From NCBI GenBank assembly GCA_029861675.1, contig JAOTYV010000010.1:1-34807 (forward strand): a stretch of 34,807 nucleotides of DNA, given 5' to 3'. Origin of the DNA: Alphaproteobacteria bacterium. Its GTDB lineage: Bacteria > Pseudomonadota > Alphaproteobacteria > UBA8366. Shown in pieces: positions 7,859-16,266 of this stretch. Position numbers and translations under genes: made by a program. The notes under the pieces are model-generated. The model saw nothing but the letters and a program-made list of their open reading frames with translations. It was not told where the DNA came from and did no database searches. Position 1 is the first letter of the stretch; every line of letters begins with the position of its first letter.

Positions 7859-9507
7859 TACTTCCAGGCCATTTGCCCAGGCAGAGGCATGCGCTCGAAC
7901 ACGTCGCCGAACTCGTGGCGTCCGGGAATCGGCTTGAACGCACCGACCTTCTTGGGATTGACGGCCCAGTAGCCCATCCCTTCGAGAATCGGAACCGCCA
8001 CCCAGGAATCCGCCACCAACTTGATCATGCGGTTGGTGTTCTTGGTCCGCGTGGCGTCGTCCTGCTCCGCCACGACAAGCTTGTGAAGGCTGTTAAATTC
8101 CTTGCAAAGCGCCGGACAGATATTTTTGTCGCCCTTGGTGTTGCCGAACAGGTGCGACAGGCTCTTGCTGTGAAAGCCCGACATGTATCGGGCGACGGCG
8201 ACCGGCCGTCCTGCGGTGCGATACATGGAAGCGCCGCCCCGCAGTTTCTCTTGTCCCCGCCGCAATGCGCGGAAGGCGCCCCACTCATAGTGCTTGTATT
8301 TGACCTTGACGCCGATCTTGCTCCAGAAGTCGGCGACGGCCAGACCGATCTGGACCATGTACGGGGTCCCGGGCAGGGCGGTATTGGCGAATTTGAGATC
8401 GAAGCCGTTCGGATACCCCGCCTCGGTCAGCAGTTCTTTTGCCCGCGCGGGATCGTAGCGCAGCGCCTTGCGGCTCCACTTCCGCCATTTCTTCGTGTCC
8501 ATATCGACGCTGTATCCGAAGGTGGCGAAGGGCATCGGCCACCGGGCTTCCCCGTTCATCACGTGGTCGATGATTTGCTTACGGTCGATGGCGAGCGAGA
8601 GGGCCTCCCGCACGCGCTTGTCGGCGATCGGATTGTTCTTCTGATCGTCGCGATAGGTGCCCCAGAAATAATAGACCGCCTGCATCGTCGACGGGACCGA
8701 GACCACTTTCAACTTGGCCGATTTGACCTCCTTGAGCGATTCCGGGCTGATGCTGGCAATTGCCGCCTCGCCGGTCCTGACCATTGCGACCCGGGTGCTT
8801 TCCTCGGGCACCAGCAGGATGGTCATCCGTTTGAATTTGGGCGTGCCGCGCCAGTGCGGGTAATCGACCGCTTCGTACTCGACGCGGTCGCCCGGCACGC
8901 TTTTGACGATCTTCCAGGGACCGCTGCCAATCGGTTTCCGGCGGAATTCGGCGACGCCGACCTTCTCGATGTATTTTTTGGGCATCATCTGCCCTTCCTG
9001 GAACACCGCCCGGCTCATGCTTGCGGGAAAGTGGACCTGCACGCCCTTGGTGTTTACGCGCACGGTAAGATCGTCGATCACCTCGATGCTCTTCACGTTC
9101 CGCCGCAACGCCGCCGAACGGGAAGCAACCGATTCCTTCGACATGGTGCGTTCGAGGCTGAATTTCACATCATGCGCGGTGAGGGGATCGCCGTTGTGCC
9201 ATCGCTGGCCTTTTCGAAGATAGAAGGTCCAACTGAGGCCGTCCTTGGCGAGTTCCCAGCGCTCGGCGACACCCGGTCCAATGCCGCCTTTTTCAAAATC
9301 GAACCCGACGAGCGAGTCGAATACGGGCGCTTGAAAATGCGCATGCGACGCCCGGGTTTCCAGGATCGGATCCAGGTTTTGACCGCCCAGGGTGTCGAGG
9401 GCAATGACAAGCGTGCCCTTTTGCTCCGCTGCAATCAGCGGGGTCCAAGTGAAAGTCACAAGTACGAAGGATATCAACAGGCCCGTTAATAGTCCGCGAT
9501 GTTTCAT
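7858..9507 (-). CDS. ABC transporter substrate-binding protein, family 5 (peptide/nickel type)
   Basis: About 549 residues, usual for the family. The ATG at 9507 is preferred over a GTG 12 bases earlier because a GGGAGTGAGG ribosome site precedes it. A signal peptide is visible: MKHR then the hydrophobic LLTGLLISFVLVTF and a cleavage-like LIAA site, so the mature protein is periplasmic. Seen: the family region GGIGPGVAERWELAKDGLSWTFYLRKGQRWHNGDPLTAHDV (read in parts near residues 75-115). No lipobox cysteine is present. First gene of the importer operon. The ligand may be a peptide, amide, glutathione or other small molecule; the sequence does not say. Confidence 0.93.
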   Translation of the reverse strand: MKHRGLLTGLLISFVLVTFTWTPLIAAEQKGTLVIALDTLGGQNLDPILETRASHAHFQAPVFDSLVGFDFEKGGIGPGVAERWELAKDGLSWTFYLRKGQRWHNGDPLTAHDVKFSLERTMSKESVASRSAALRRNVKSIEVIDDLTVRVNTKGVQVHFPASMSRAVFQEGQMMPKKYIEKVGVAEFRRKPIGSGPWKIVKSVPGDRVEYEAVDYPHWRGTPKFKRMTILLVPEESTRVAMVRTGEAAIASISPESLKEVKSAKLKVVSVPSTMQAVYYFWGTYRDDQKNNPIADKRVREALSLAIDRKQIIDHVMNGEARWPMPFATFGYSVDMDTKKWRKWSRKALRYDPARAKELLTEAGYPNGFDLKFANTALPGTPYMVQIGLAVADFWSKIGVKVKYKHYEWGAFRALRRGQEKLRGGASMYRTAGRPVAVARYMSGFHSKSLSHLFGNTKGDKNICPALCKEFNSLHKLVVAEQDDATRTKNTNRMIKLVADSWVAVPILEGMGYWAVNPKKVGAFKPIPGRHEFGDVFERMPLPGQMAWK

Positions 9508-9589
9508 GACGCACCTCACTCCCTGAATGGCAATAAATTCGTTGGTTAGTCAGTCTCCTAAAGATTCTATGCGTGGTGTTCTGTCTAAA

Positions 9590-9618
9590 ATGATGCCTCG
9601 ATATTCAACGCCGGTCAA
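9590..9618 (-). promoter_or_regulatory. Candidate promoter of the ABC importer operon
   Basis: On the minus strand TTGACC (9618-9613) is followed after 17 bases by CATCAT (9595-9590), about 80 bases before the binding-protein start. The -35 matches five of six consensus bases, the -10 four of six. Found by eye; tentative. Confidence 0.3.
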
Positions 9619-9672
9619 CGGCACCCCCTACCGGAGGTGCGTGTCAGTGGGTTTGCTCGGGCATCGCGCCGC

Positions 9673-10887
9673 TCAAATCACTTTCTTTTCCCGGAGATCC
9701 CGGATCCGGGAATCGCTATACCCGAGACGCTGCAGGATGGTGTCGGTATGCTCGCCGAGTTCGGGGGCGACGCCGATCTTGGCGGGGGTTTCGGAGAAGT
9801 GCCAGGGCGAGCCGTGCACCTTCAACCGCTTGCCGTGCTTCGGGTAGTCGACCTCGGTGACGTATTCGTTGGCGAGAACGTCGGGATCGTTGGATGCCTC
9901 AAGCAGGGTGTTGATGGGCGCCGCGACGATGTCGGCGTCGCGTAGCGATGCCACCCATTCGTCGCGGCTTCCCGTGGCGAACAGGTCGTCGAGGGTGGCT
10001 AGCATCGCGGCCCGCTTTTCCTCCGAGGTGACCGCCACGCCAAGGTCGGCGAAGCCCTCTTCCTCCATGCGCGCAAGGAAGCCGAGCGCGGTCATGGCGT
10101 CCCGCCACTTTCGGCCGCCCATCTGAAACACCAGGGGTTTGCCGTCGATGTCGGTGAAGCTGGCGCTGATGGCGGGACGTTCCGCGGTGCCCGTGATGCG
10201 CGCCTGGCCGGTGACCGGGTTCGCGTCCTTCCACATGGTGGTGGTGAACGTCCAGCCCATGAGACGGGTCAGCCCGCCGAGCAGCGAAGTGTCGATCTTC
10301 TGTCCGACACCAGTGGTTTTGGCGCAGTGCAATCCGGCCAGTATGCCGCCGAAGGTGAGTATCGCGCAGGCTTCGTCGGCAACCGACACGACGCCGGTCC
10401 GCAGCGGATTGCCGGGTGTCGAATACGCTTCGGCGATGCCGCCAAGCGCCTGGCCGATGGCATCGGTGCCCGGCAGCGCCGCATGAGGGCCGCGCGGACC
10501 GTAGCCGGAAATCGAGGCGTAGACGATTTTCGGATTGACCTTCTTCAGGTCTTCATAACCGAAGCCGTTCTTCTCGGCCGCGCCGGGCCGGAAATTTTGG
10601 CCGAAGATATCGGCTTGCCTCACCAGATCGTAGAGGATTTCGCGGCCCTCAGAGGCCTTCAAGTTGAGCGTGAAGCTTTTCACGCCACGGTTATTGGTCT
10701 CGAAATAGGTGCTGGGAAAGCCCGGGATCTGACCGCTGTTTCTAGAATTGTCGCCGACGCCCGGCAGTTCGATCTTGATCACCTCGGCCCCCAGATCGGC
10801 CATCAGCATATAGGGAACCGTGCCGGCCTGCGCGGTTGAACAGGCAACCACTTTGACGCCGTCGAGTGGACCTACTGATAGTGCCAT
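9673..10887 (-). CDS. Class III CoA-transferase (CaiB/BaiF/formyl-CoA transferase family)
   Basis: 404 residues, the normal family length. Family knowledge: moves CoA between carboxylic acids through an aspartyl-CoA thioester intermediate, in the cytoplasm. Seen: N-terminal VGPLDGVKVV and ADLGAEVIKIE (30-40), NRGVKSFTLNL (67-76), the SGYGPRGP turn (127-134) and the catalytic aspartate in PGTDAIGQALGG (D142). The C-terminal FSETPAKIGVAPELGEH segment is also typical. The start has a purine-rich AGAGGAAGG upstream. It stands divergently from the dioxygenase-aldolase pair across a 308-base gap. The acid substrate cannot be predicted. Confidence 0.93.
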   Translation of the reverse strand: MALSVGPLDGVKVVACSTAQAGTVPYMLMADLGAEVIKIELPGVGDNSRNSGQIPGFPSTYFETNNRGVKSFTLNLKASEGREILYDLVRQADIFGQNFRPGAAEKNGFGYEDLKKVNPKIVYASISGYGPRGPHAALPGTDAIGQALGGIAEAYSTPGNPLRTGVVSVADEACAILTFGGILAGLHCAKTTGVGQKIDTSLLGGLTRLMGWTFTTTMWKDANPVTGQARITGTAERPAISASFTDIDGKPLVFQMGGRKWRDAMTALGFLARMEEEGFADLGVAVTSEEKRAAMLATLDDLFATGSRDEWVASLRDADIVAAPINTLLEASNDPDVLANEYVTEVDYPKHGKRLKVHGSPWHFSETPAKIGVAPELGEHTDTILQRLGYSDSRIRDLREKKVI

Positions 10888-11195
10888 GATTTCCGACCTT
10901 CCTCTATTTTATCGGAAACGGGCGCACGCTCGGCCGGTGGTTGGAATGGCGTATTGGTCGGTTCCGGGCGGTGCGGTTTCCTCGCGGTTCGAAAATTTTG
11001 ATTGCGGCACGGCATGCGCGGCGCCGCCCTTCGGCGAAAGTATGAACGTGCGCCCCTTCAATTGGCAAGCCGACGGTGCCGCGATCGTCCGGGCCAACGT
11101 GGTCGAACACCAGAATCGCGCCGGGCTTGCTTGCGCCGATTTTCGATTAACGTCATGCTTCGGGGCGTGATCGAAGCCGCCACTGGAACATCGCC
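10888..11195. other. Divergent intergenic region (308 bases), no convincing gene
   Basis: Lies between the oppositely directed CoA-transferase and dioxygenase genes and must hold both promoters. Short open frames exist on both strands (for example 10904-11110 minus), but none has a ribosome site or recognisable motif. I found no strong inverted repeat and no clear consensus promoter; a TAAAAT close to the CoA-transferase start is too near to serve well. Confidence 0.5.
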
Positions 11196-12098
11196 ATGCC
11201 GATTACTGTTTCGCCCCAAAGTCCCAGTTTCTTCGCCGAGGTCCGGGGGGTAGACCTTACCGGGCCGCTCGCTCCCGAAATTCTTGCCGAAATAGACGCC
11301 GCCTTCGATGCCTATGCGGTGCTGGTGTTTCCCGGCCAATCGCTGACCGACGAACAGCAGGTCGCCTTCAGCGCCCATTTCGGGCCGGTCTTCACCGCGA
11401 CGAATTACCACCGGCCGGGCAAGGAACGCCGATTGCGCCCGGAAATGGCAGACATTTCGAATATCGGCCATGACGGCGGACTGCTCTCCGCGGATGACGA
11501 ACGCCGGCTGCACGGCCGCGCCAACCAGCTCTGGCACACCGACAATACCTTCAAGCATATCCCGGCCCGCTGTTCGCTGTTGGCGGCGCACGAGATTCCG
11601 CCGAGCGGCGGCAACACCGAATTCGCCGACATGCGGGCGGCCTACGACGCGCTGCCCGAGGAGCGCAAGCGCGAGATCGATGGTCTGATCGCCGAGCACA
11701 GCATCTTTTATTCGCGCGAGAAGATGGGCTTCACCGGATTTTCCGACGGCGCCCGCGCGGAATTGCCGCCGGTGCAGCAGGTGCTGGTGCGAACCCACCC
11801 GGTTACCGGCCGCAAGGCGCTGTACATCGCGTCGCACGCGTCGCACATCATCGGATGGCCGGTGGAAAAGGGCCGTCAATTGATCGAGGAACTGCTCGAC
11901 TTCGCGACGCAGCCGCAATTCGTGCACGCCCATCGCTGGCATACGGGCGATCTGGTGCTTTGGGACAATCGCTGCACCATGCATCGCGCCCGGCCCTATG
12001 AAGAAATGACCCGGCGGCGGGTGCTGCATCGGACGACCGTGTCCGACGAAATCAACTCGGTCGAGCGCGCGCGTCGGGAACGGACCAGCGCCGCCTAG
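11196..12098 (+). CDS. TauD/TfdA-family Fe(II)/2-oxoglutarate dioxygenase
   Basis: 300 residues. Family knowledge: hydroxylates a substrate using 2-oxoglutarate and O2, often cleaving sulfonate, ether or ester analogues. Seen: the iron-binding HxD in LWHTDNTF (H114, D116), the distal histidine in RCTMHRARP (H263), and the 2-oxoglutarate arginine in RRRVLHRTTV (R274 or R279). N-terminal FFAEVRGVDLTGPL is the usual opening. It resembles the TfdA/alpha-ketoglutarate 2,4-D dioxygenase branch more than taurine dioxygenase in the spacing, but that is an impression. The aldolase gene follows after 24 bases and is likely cotranscribed. Confidence 0.93.
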   Translation: MPITVSPQSPSFFAEVRGVDLTGPLAPEILAEIDAAFDAYAVLVFPGQSLTDEQQVAFSAHFGPVFTATNYHRPGKERRLRPEMADISNIGHDGGLLSADDERRLHGRANQLWHTDNTFKHIPARCSLLAAHEIPPSGGNTEFADMRAAYDALPEERKREIDGLIAEHSIFYSREKMGFTGFSDGARAELPPVQQVLVRTHPVTGRKALYIASHASHIIGWPVEKGRQLIEELLDFATQPQFVHAHRWHTGDLVLWDNRCTMHRARPYEEMTRRRVLHRTTVSDEINSVERARRERTSAA

Positions 12099-12122
12099 AA
12101 TATTTGGGGAGCATTCAGGAAT

Positions 12123-12923
12123 ATGGACGAGTCGCGGAACACGGTGCTGGAAAAACTGCGCGCCGGCGAGGTGGTGCTGGGATTGTCGGTGCGCATGGTG
12201 CGATCCGGGGAAATCGCGAAGGTCGCCAAGGCGTGCGGCCATGACTGGGTCTTTATCGACATGGAGCACGCGCCGATTACGCTGGAGAAGGCCGCCGAGA
12301 TTTCCATCGCGGCCCTCGACACCGGCATCACGCCGATTGTCCGCGTCGCCGGCCATGAGCAGTTTCACATGGCGCGGGTGCTGGATTCGGGTGCGATGGG
12401 CGTCGTCGTGCCGCACGTCAACACGGCCGAAGAGGCGCGCCATGCGGTGGCGTGCTGCCGCTTCCCGCCGGTCGGCCATCGCTCGGTCGCCGGCGGTTAC
12501 GCTCAGCTCGGCTATCGCGGCCTGCCGGCCAAGGAGGCGACCGGCATACTCAATGCCAACACATTGCTCGCCGTGATGATCGAGACGCCGGAGGCGGTGG
12601 AGAATGTCGAGGAAATTGCCGCCGTCGATGGCATCGACGTGATCTATATCGGCAGCAACGATCTTCTGATGGAGATGGGGCTGCCCGGCCAGTTCGGCGG
12701 CAAGGAGCTGGAAAAGGCGGCGAGGCGGATCATCGACGCCAGCCTCGCCAATGGAAAGTTCCCCGGGATCGGCGGTATACGGGATCCCGAAATGGCCACG
12801 AAATTCGTTCGCATGGGCTCGCGTTTCCTGACCACGCACAGCGATTTCGCCTTCCTGATGGAAGCGGCGTCGGCCCGGACCGCGCTGTTGCGGGACGCCG
12901 TGAAGGAAGCGATCGGCGGCTGA
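12123..12923 (+). CDS. HpcH/HpaI-family class II aldolase (2-keto-3-deoxy acid aldolase-like)
   Basis: 266 residues, matching the family. Family knowledge: metal-dependent pyruvate aldolases that split 4-hydroxy-2-keto acids into pyruvate (or a related keto acid) and an aldehyde. Seen: FIDMEHAPI (D46, E48, H49), the pyruvate-binding arginine in PIVRVAG (R74), VVVPHVNTAEEA (96-105), the metal-binding glutamate in MIETPEAVENVEEI (E154) and the second ligand in IGSNDLLMEMG (D180). The pairing with a dioxygenase suggests a hydroxylated acid is made and then cleaved (inference). The convergent dehydrogenase gene ends 18 bases downstream. Confidence 0.9.
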   Translation: MDESRNTVLEKLRAGEVVLGLSVRMVRSGEIAKVAKACGHDWVFIDMEHAPITLEKAAEISIAALDTGITPIVRVAGHEQFHMARVLDSGAMGVVVPHVNTAEEARHAVACCRFPPVGHRSVAGGYAQLGYRGLPAKEATGILNANTLLAVMIETPEAVENVEEIAAVDGIDVIYIGSNDLLMEMGLPGQFGGKELEKAARRIIDASLANGKFPGIGGIRDPEMATKFVRMGSRFLTTHSDFAFLMEAASARTALLRDAVKEAIGG

Positions 12924-12940
12924 TCCGTCTGCCGTTCCGG

Positions 12941-13741
12941 TCAACCGCGCCGGACGTTGGAGCCGCCATCCACCGGCAATGCCACACCGGTGATGAAATT
13001 CGCCTCGTCGGAGGCCAGGAACAGCGCCGCGTGGGCGACATCCCAGGCGGTTCCCATGCGGTGGCGCAAGGGCACCTTCGCATCCCGCTCGGCGGCGACT
13101 TCCTCGCGCGGCTTGCCGAATTCGCGGGCGCGCGTATCGACCGCCATCGAGGTGTCCATGAGCCCGGGCAGGATGACGTTGGCGCGGATGCCGTATTCGG
13201 CGTTTTGCAGCGCGATCTGCTGGGTGAAGGAAATCATGGCGGATTTGGTGGCGGTATAGGTGACGTAGGGATAGCTGGTCCACGCCGCCATCGACGAAAT
13301 GTTGACGATCGCGCCGCTTTCCTGCGCGCGCATGATTGGCAGGGCGTGTTTGCAGGCCATGACCGTGCCGCGCAGGTTGATCGCGACGATCCGGTCGAAG
13401 GCTTCTTCGGTAATTTCGGTGACCGGCGCATCGCCGCCGGAGATGCTGACGCCGACATTGTTGTGCAGTACGTCGACCCGGCCCCATCGTTTTTGGGCCG
13501 AGGTGATGACGTCCGCCAGTTCCGCTTCAACCGTGACATCCGCCTTGCCGGCCACGCAAGTGCCGCCTTCTTCGGCGATCATGGCGGCGGTTTCCTCCGC
13601 CGACGCGATGTCGCGATCGACCGCCACGACCTTCGCTCCTTCGCGGGCGTACAGCATCGCCGCCGCACGGCCGTTGCCGATGCGTTCGCCCGGGCTTTGG
13701 CCCGCGCCCATGACGATGGCAACCTTATCCTCGAGCCGCAT
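12941..13741 (-). CDS. Short-chain dehydrogenase/reductase with an altered glycine-rich loop
   Basis: 266 residues. Start at 13741 is chosen for the strong AGGAGGGA ribosome site upstream; the frame itself stays open far beyond. Family knowledge: NAD(P)-dependent oxidoreductase on alcohols or ketones, Rossmann fold, cytoplasmic. Seen: an expanded cofactor loop with GAGQSPGERIGNG (residues 12-24) in place of the usual TGxxxGIG, NNVG (94-97), serine S149/S150, and the catalytic YTATK (Y162, K166). VDRD (41-44) after beta-2 favours NAD over NADP. It is divergent from a paralogue (13934) that has the same unusual loop ending in IGNGRAAAML. Confidence 0.93.
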   Translation of the reverse strand: MRLEDKVAIVMGAGQSPGERIGNGRAAAMLYAREGAKVVAVDRDIASAEETAAMIAEEGGTCVAGKADVTVEAELADVITSAQKRWGRVDVLHNNVGVSISGGDAPVTEITEEAFDRIVAINLRGTVMACKHALPIMRAQESGAIVNISSMAAWTSYPYVTYTATKSAMISFTQQIALQNAEYGIRANVILPGLMDTSMAVDTRAREFGKPREEVAAERDAKVPLRHRMGTAWDVAHAALFLASDEANFITGVALPVDGGSNVRRG

Positions 13742-13847
13742 AGTCGCTCCCTCCTGATGCACAATCCGCGAGACACCCCCGCATCGAAACCATAGCGCCG
13801 GATGTCGACGTGTCCAGATCGCGGCTGGAAGCGGTGCGCGGTGCAAC

Positions 13848-13871
13848 GACAAGCTTGTCCCGGTGACACCG
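13848..13871. promoter_or_regulatory. Palindromes in the divergent dehydrogenase promoter region
   Basis: A perfect 12-base palindrome GACAAGCTTGTC (13848-13859) is followed at once by an 11-base odd palindrome CGGTGACACCG (13861-13871). They lie in the 192-base gap between two divergent dehydrogenase genes, a common place for a shared repressor operator (GntR, TetR or LysR type). No regulator gene is adjacent, so the binding protein is unknown. Confidence 0.45.
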
Positions 13872-13933
13872 TTGTAAGACCTTTCCGCATCCGGCGGACA
13901 TCGTAAATCGGCAAATAAGGTGGGAGTGCTGAG

Positions 13934-14758
13934 ATGAGTGAGGGAATGGCGTTCGCCGATGATCCGGGGCTCGCGGGGAAAGTCGCCATCGTGACGGGCG
14001 GCGGCGCGGCGGGGGACGATATCGGCAACGGCCGCGCGGCGGCGATGCTGCTTGCGCGGGCGGAGACCCAGGTCCTGGTGGTGGACCGGTCGCAGGAATT
14101 GGCGGAGCGGACGGTCGAAATGATCGCCGCCGAAGGCGGCAGGGCGTCGGCCTTGGGCGCGGACGTTACTGACGAGGCGCAATGCCGCGCGATGGTGGCG
14201 GCGGCGCTCGACCGGTTCGGCCGGCTCGATTTTCTCGACAATAATGTCGGGATCAGCAGCAAGGCCAGCGTGGTTACCGAGGATCCCGAGATTTGGCGCC
14301 GGGTCATGCAGGTCAATGTGGAGACCATGTTCCTCACCTCGAAATACGCCATCCCGGCCATGATCGAGAGCGCCGGCGGCGGCGCGATCGTCAATGTCTC
14401 GTCGATCTCGGCCCTGCGGCCGCGCGGCCTGACCGTCTACTCGACATCGAAAGGCGCGGTCATCGCGCTGACGCGGGCGATGGCCGTGGATCACGGGCCG
14501 GACCGTATTCGTGTGAACTGTGTCGCGCCGGGACCGGTGTTTACGCCGATGGTATCGGCCGGCGGCATGAGCGACGCGGCGCGCGAGGCGCGGCGCACGG
14601 CGTCAGTGCTCGGTGTCGAAGGAACCGGCTGGGACATCGGCGGCGCGGTGCGGTTTCTGTTGTCCGATCAGGCGCGCTACATCACTGGGCAGACGCTGGT
14701 CGTCGATGGCGGCGCAACACTGGTCGGACCGGGACGCGATTCCGGCAGGACGTATTGA
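13934..14758 (+). CDS. Short-chain dehydrogenase/reductase, paralogue of the divergent neighbour
   Basis: 274 residues. Seen: cofactor loop TGGGAAGDDIGNG (21-33), VVDRS (49-53) suggesting NAD, NNVG (103-106), serine S157 in NVSSISA, and catalytic YSTSK (Y169, K173). The C-terminal YITGQTLVVDGGATL is typical of classical family members. The loop and following helix IGNGRAAAML (30-39) are identical to the divergent gene at 12941-13741, which implies an old inverted duplication with later divergence. It precedes a small cupin gene by 52 bases, likely in one operon. Confidence 0.93.
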   Translation: MSEGMAFADDPGLAGKVAIVTGGGAAGDDIGNGRAAAMLLARAETQVLVVDRSQELAERTVEMIAAEGGRASALGADVTDEAQCRAMVAAALDRFGRLDFLDNNVGISSKASVVTEDPEIWRRVMQVNVETMFLTSKYAIPAMIESAGGGAIVNVSSISALRPRGLTVYSTSKGAVIALTRAMAVDHGPDRIRVNCVAPGPVFTPMVSAGGMSDAAREARRTASVLGVEGTGWDIGGAVRFLLSDQARYITGQTLVVDGGATLVGPGRDSGRTY

Positions 14759-14810
14759 TCGGTCGCCGTCGAATGAATGAACGAACCAACAGGGAAAGGA
14801 AGCGTGACCG

Positions 14811-15164
14811 ATGCGCATACACAATCTGTATATGGACGAGGCGGGCGAATCACACTTTCGGGATATCGAGGTCGAATGGGCCGAAGAACGCGGCGCCAGT
14901 AAATATTCCGAGCGGCTCCCGGCGGCGGGCATAATTTTTCGCAAGACTTCCGGCGACTACGATCTCGACTGGCACCCGGCGCCGCGCCGGCAATATATCA
15001 TCAATCTCGACGCCGGCGCCAAATTGACCGCCAGCGACGGTGAAAGCCGCGTCGTCGCGGCGGGAGAGGTCATCCTGGTCGAGGATGTCGCCGGCAAGGG
15101 GCATCTCTCGCAGTCGGTCGGCGGGCAGCTCCGCCATTCGATCTTCGTTCCCATCGAAGATTGA
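14811..15164 (+). CDS. Small cupin-domain protein
   Basis: A 117-residue single-domain protein. It has the turn and strand pattern of a cupin (RRQYIINLDAGAKLTASDGE near 64-83, then AAGEVILVEDVAGKGHLSQ near 85-103), but it lacks the classical HxH metal pair; W-H-P near residue 59 and GHLSQ near 99 supply only scattered histidines. A GGGAAAGGAAG stretch upstream serves as ribosome site. It sits between the dehydrogenase and the cobalt transporter genes. Function unknown. Confidence 0.75.
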   Translation: MRIHNLYMDEAGESHFRDIEVEWAEERGASKYSERLPAAGIIFRKTSGDYDLDWHPAPRRQYIINLDAGAKLTASDGESRVVAAGEVILVEDVAGKGHLSQSVGGQLRHSIFVPIED

Positions 15165-15266
15165 ATGCTCGGCGGCATTTACCGTATCGACAAGCCGCAC
15201 GGCCGAAGGCATCCTATCAATCGAGGAACACGGGACCATTGATCCGCCAGGACGGGGAAAGATTCG

Positions 15267-15461
15267 ATGGAAAGCATGAACAATAATTTGACCGCCGCCG
15301 CACCGGCCGCGGGGCGCGCCATAGACGCCACCCGGCTCGCGGCCGTTGCGGCGATCCTCTTCGGTGCGTTCCTGATTTATGGCGCGGGTTTTGCCCAGCC
15401 GGAGCTGTTGCACACTGTTGCGCATGACAGCCGCCACTCGATGGCGTTTCCGTGCCATTAA
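15267..15461 (+). CDS. cbtB: CbtB-like cobalt transporter small subunit
   Basis: A 64-residue protein with one hydrophobic segment (about residues 23-44, RLAAVAAILFGAFLIYGAGF) and a histidine-rich C-terminal tail HTVAHDSRHSMAFPCH. This is the hallmark of CbtB, the small partner of CbtA, proposed from genome context (B12 regulation) to take up cobalt. ATG at 15267 follows GGGGAAAG; the ATG at 15276 is an alternative. No cobalamin riboswitch box (GCCACTG-type) is visible in the 102 bases upstream, which is unusual for the family. CbtA follows after 26 bases. Confidence 0.88.
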   Translation: MESMNNNLTAAAPAAGRAIDATRLAAVAAILFGAFLIYGAGFAQPELLHTVAHDSRHSMAFPCH

Positions 15462-15487
15462 CCCACATAACATGCTGATATAAAATA

Positions 15488-16201
15488 ATGTTTCAGCGTC
15501 TGGTGATCACGGCATTGCTTGCTGGCATGATCGCCGGTCTGGCGCTTACCGTAGTGCAGCACTTCACGACAATTCCCTTGATCCTTGCGGCGGAAAAATT
15601 CGAGTCCCCCGCAAAATCGGGCAGCGCTGCCTCTTCCGGCCAACACGGGCACGGCCATGACGCGATAACTGCGCCCTTGGGCGGGCTCGAGCGCCTGTTG
15701 CAGACCCTTCTTGCCAATGTGGTGACGGGGGCCGGGTTCGCGTTCATCCTTGCAGGGTGTTTCGCATTGTGGGGGCGGCCGGTCGATGGCGTTTCGGGCA
15801 TGCTCTGGGGAATTTCCGGTTTCGCGATTTTCACCCTGGGGCCCGGATTGGGGCTGCCGCCGGAATTGCCGGGGATGGCGGCGGCCGAGGTCGAAGTCCG
15901 TCAGGTCTGGTGGGCGGCTGCCGCCGGGAGCACGGCGGCGGGGTTATGGCTTTTGGTTTTCCGTCGGGAATATTGGGTAAAAGCCGCGGCAATTGCGGTC
16001 ATGGCGCTGCCGCATCTGGTCGGCGCGCCCCATGCCGATGCGACCAGCGCCCTGGTGCCGCCGGAACTCGCGAGCCGTTTCGCCGCCGCCTCCCTCGTCA
16101 CCTCGGCGATATTCTGGTGCGTGCTCGGTTGGGTCGCCGGTGCCTGCCATCGGCGTCTCGTCGAACGGGAGGCGGATAGCGGCGCGGCGACAAGAGTTTG
16201 A
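15488..16201 (+). CDS. cbtA: CbtA-like cobalt transporter membrane subunit
   Basis: 237 residues with several membrane segments: residues 4-27, 73-93, 98-114, 137-156, 161-180 and 200-225 approximately. Between the first two lies a histidine-rich loop with QHGHGHD (52-58), a likely metal-capture site. This layout matches CbtA. Family knowledge: the cobalt role was inferred from B12-riboswitch control and is weakly tested. It lies 65 bases before a hydantoinase-type metalloenzyme gene, which raises the idea that the metal taken up supplies that enzyme or a B12-dependent one elsewhere. Confidence 0.88.
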   Translation: MFQRLVITALLAGMIAGLALTVVQHFTTIPLILAAEKFESPAKSGSAASSGQHGHGHDAITAPLGGLERLLQTLLANVVTGAGFAFILAGCFALWGRPVDGVSGMLWGISGFAIFTLGPGLGLPPELPGMAAAEVEVRQVWWAAAAGSTAAGLWLLVFRREYWVKAAAIAVMALPHLVGAPHADATSALVPPELASRFAAASLVTSAIFWCVLGWVAGACHRRLVEREADSGAATRV

Positions 16202-16266
16202 GTTTGGGCAATCGCTGCGCGACAATCGATTGCGCGCGCAAACGTTGACAGAGGAGACGGTCCGTC

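Noticed and set aside
10820..11170. Possible small gene in the 308-base divergent gap
   Set aside because: No ribosome site, no motif, and it begins inside the CoA-transferase gene on the other strand.
11058..13487. Long minus-strand open frame of 809 codons opposite the dioxygenase and aldolase
   Set aside because: It is rich in Arg, His and Gly with no family motif, and it lies antisense to two genes with intact catalytic motifs; a GC-skew shadow.
12941..14494. Minus-strand frame extended to 517 codons as a fused dehydrogenase
   Set aside because: The part upstream of 13741 is antisense to the divergent dehydrogenase; a strong ribosome site marks the ATG at 13741.
15165..15266. Cobalamin riboswitch before the CbtBA genes
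   Set aside because: The conserved B12-box and the other core boxes could not be found in this short gap.
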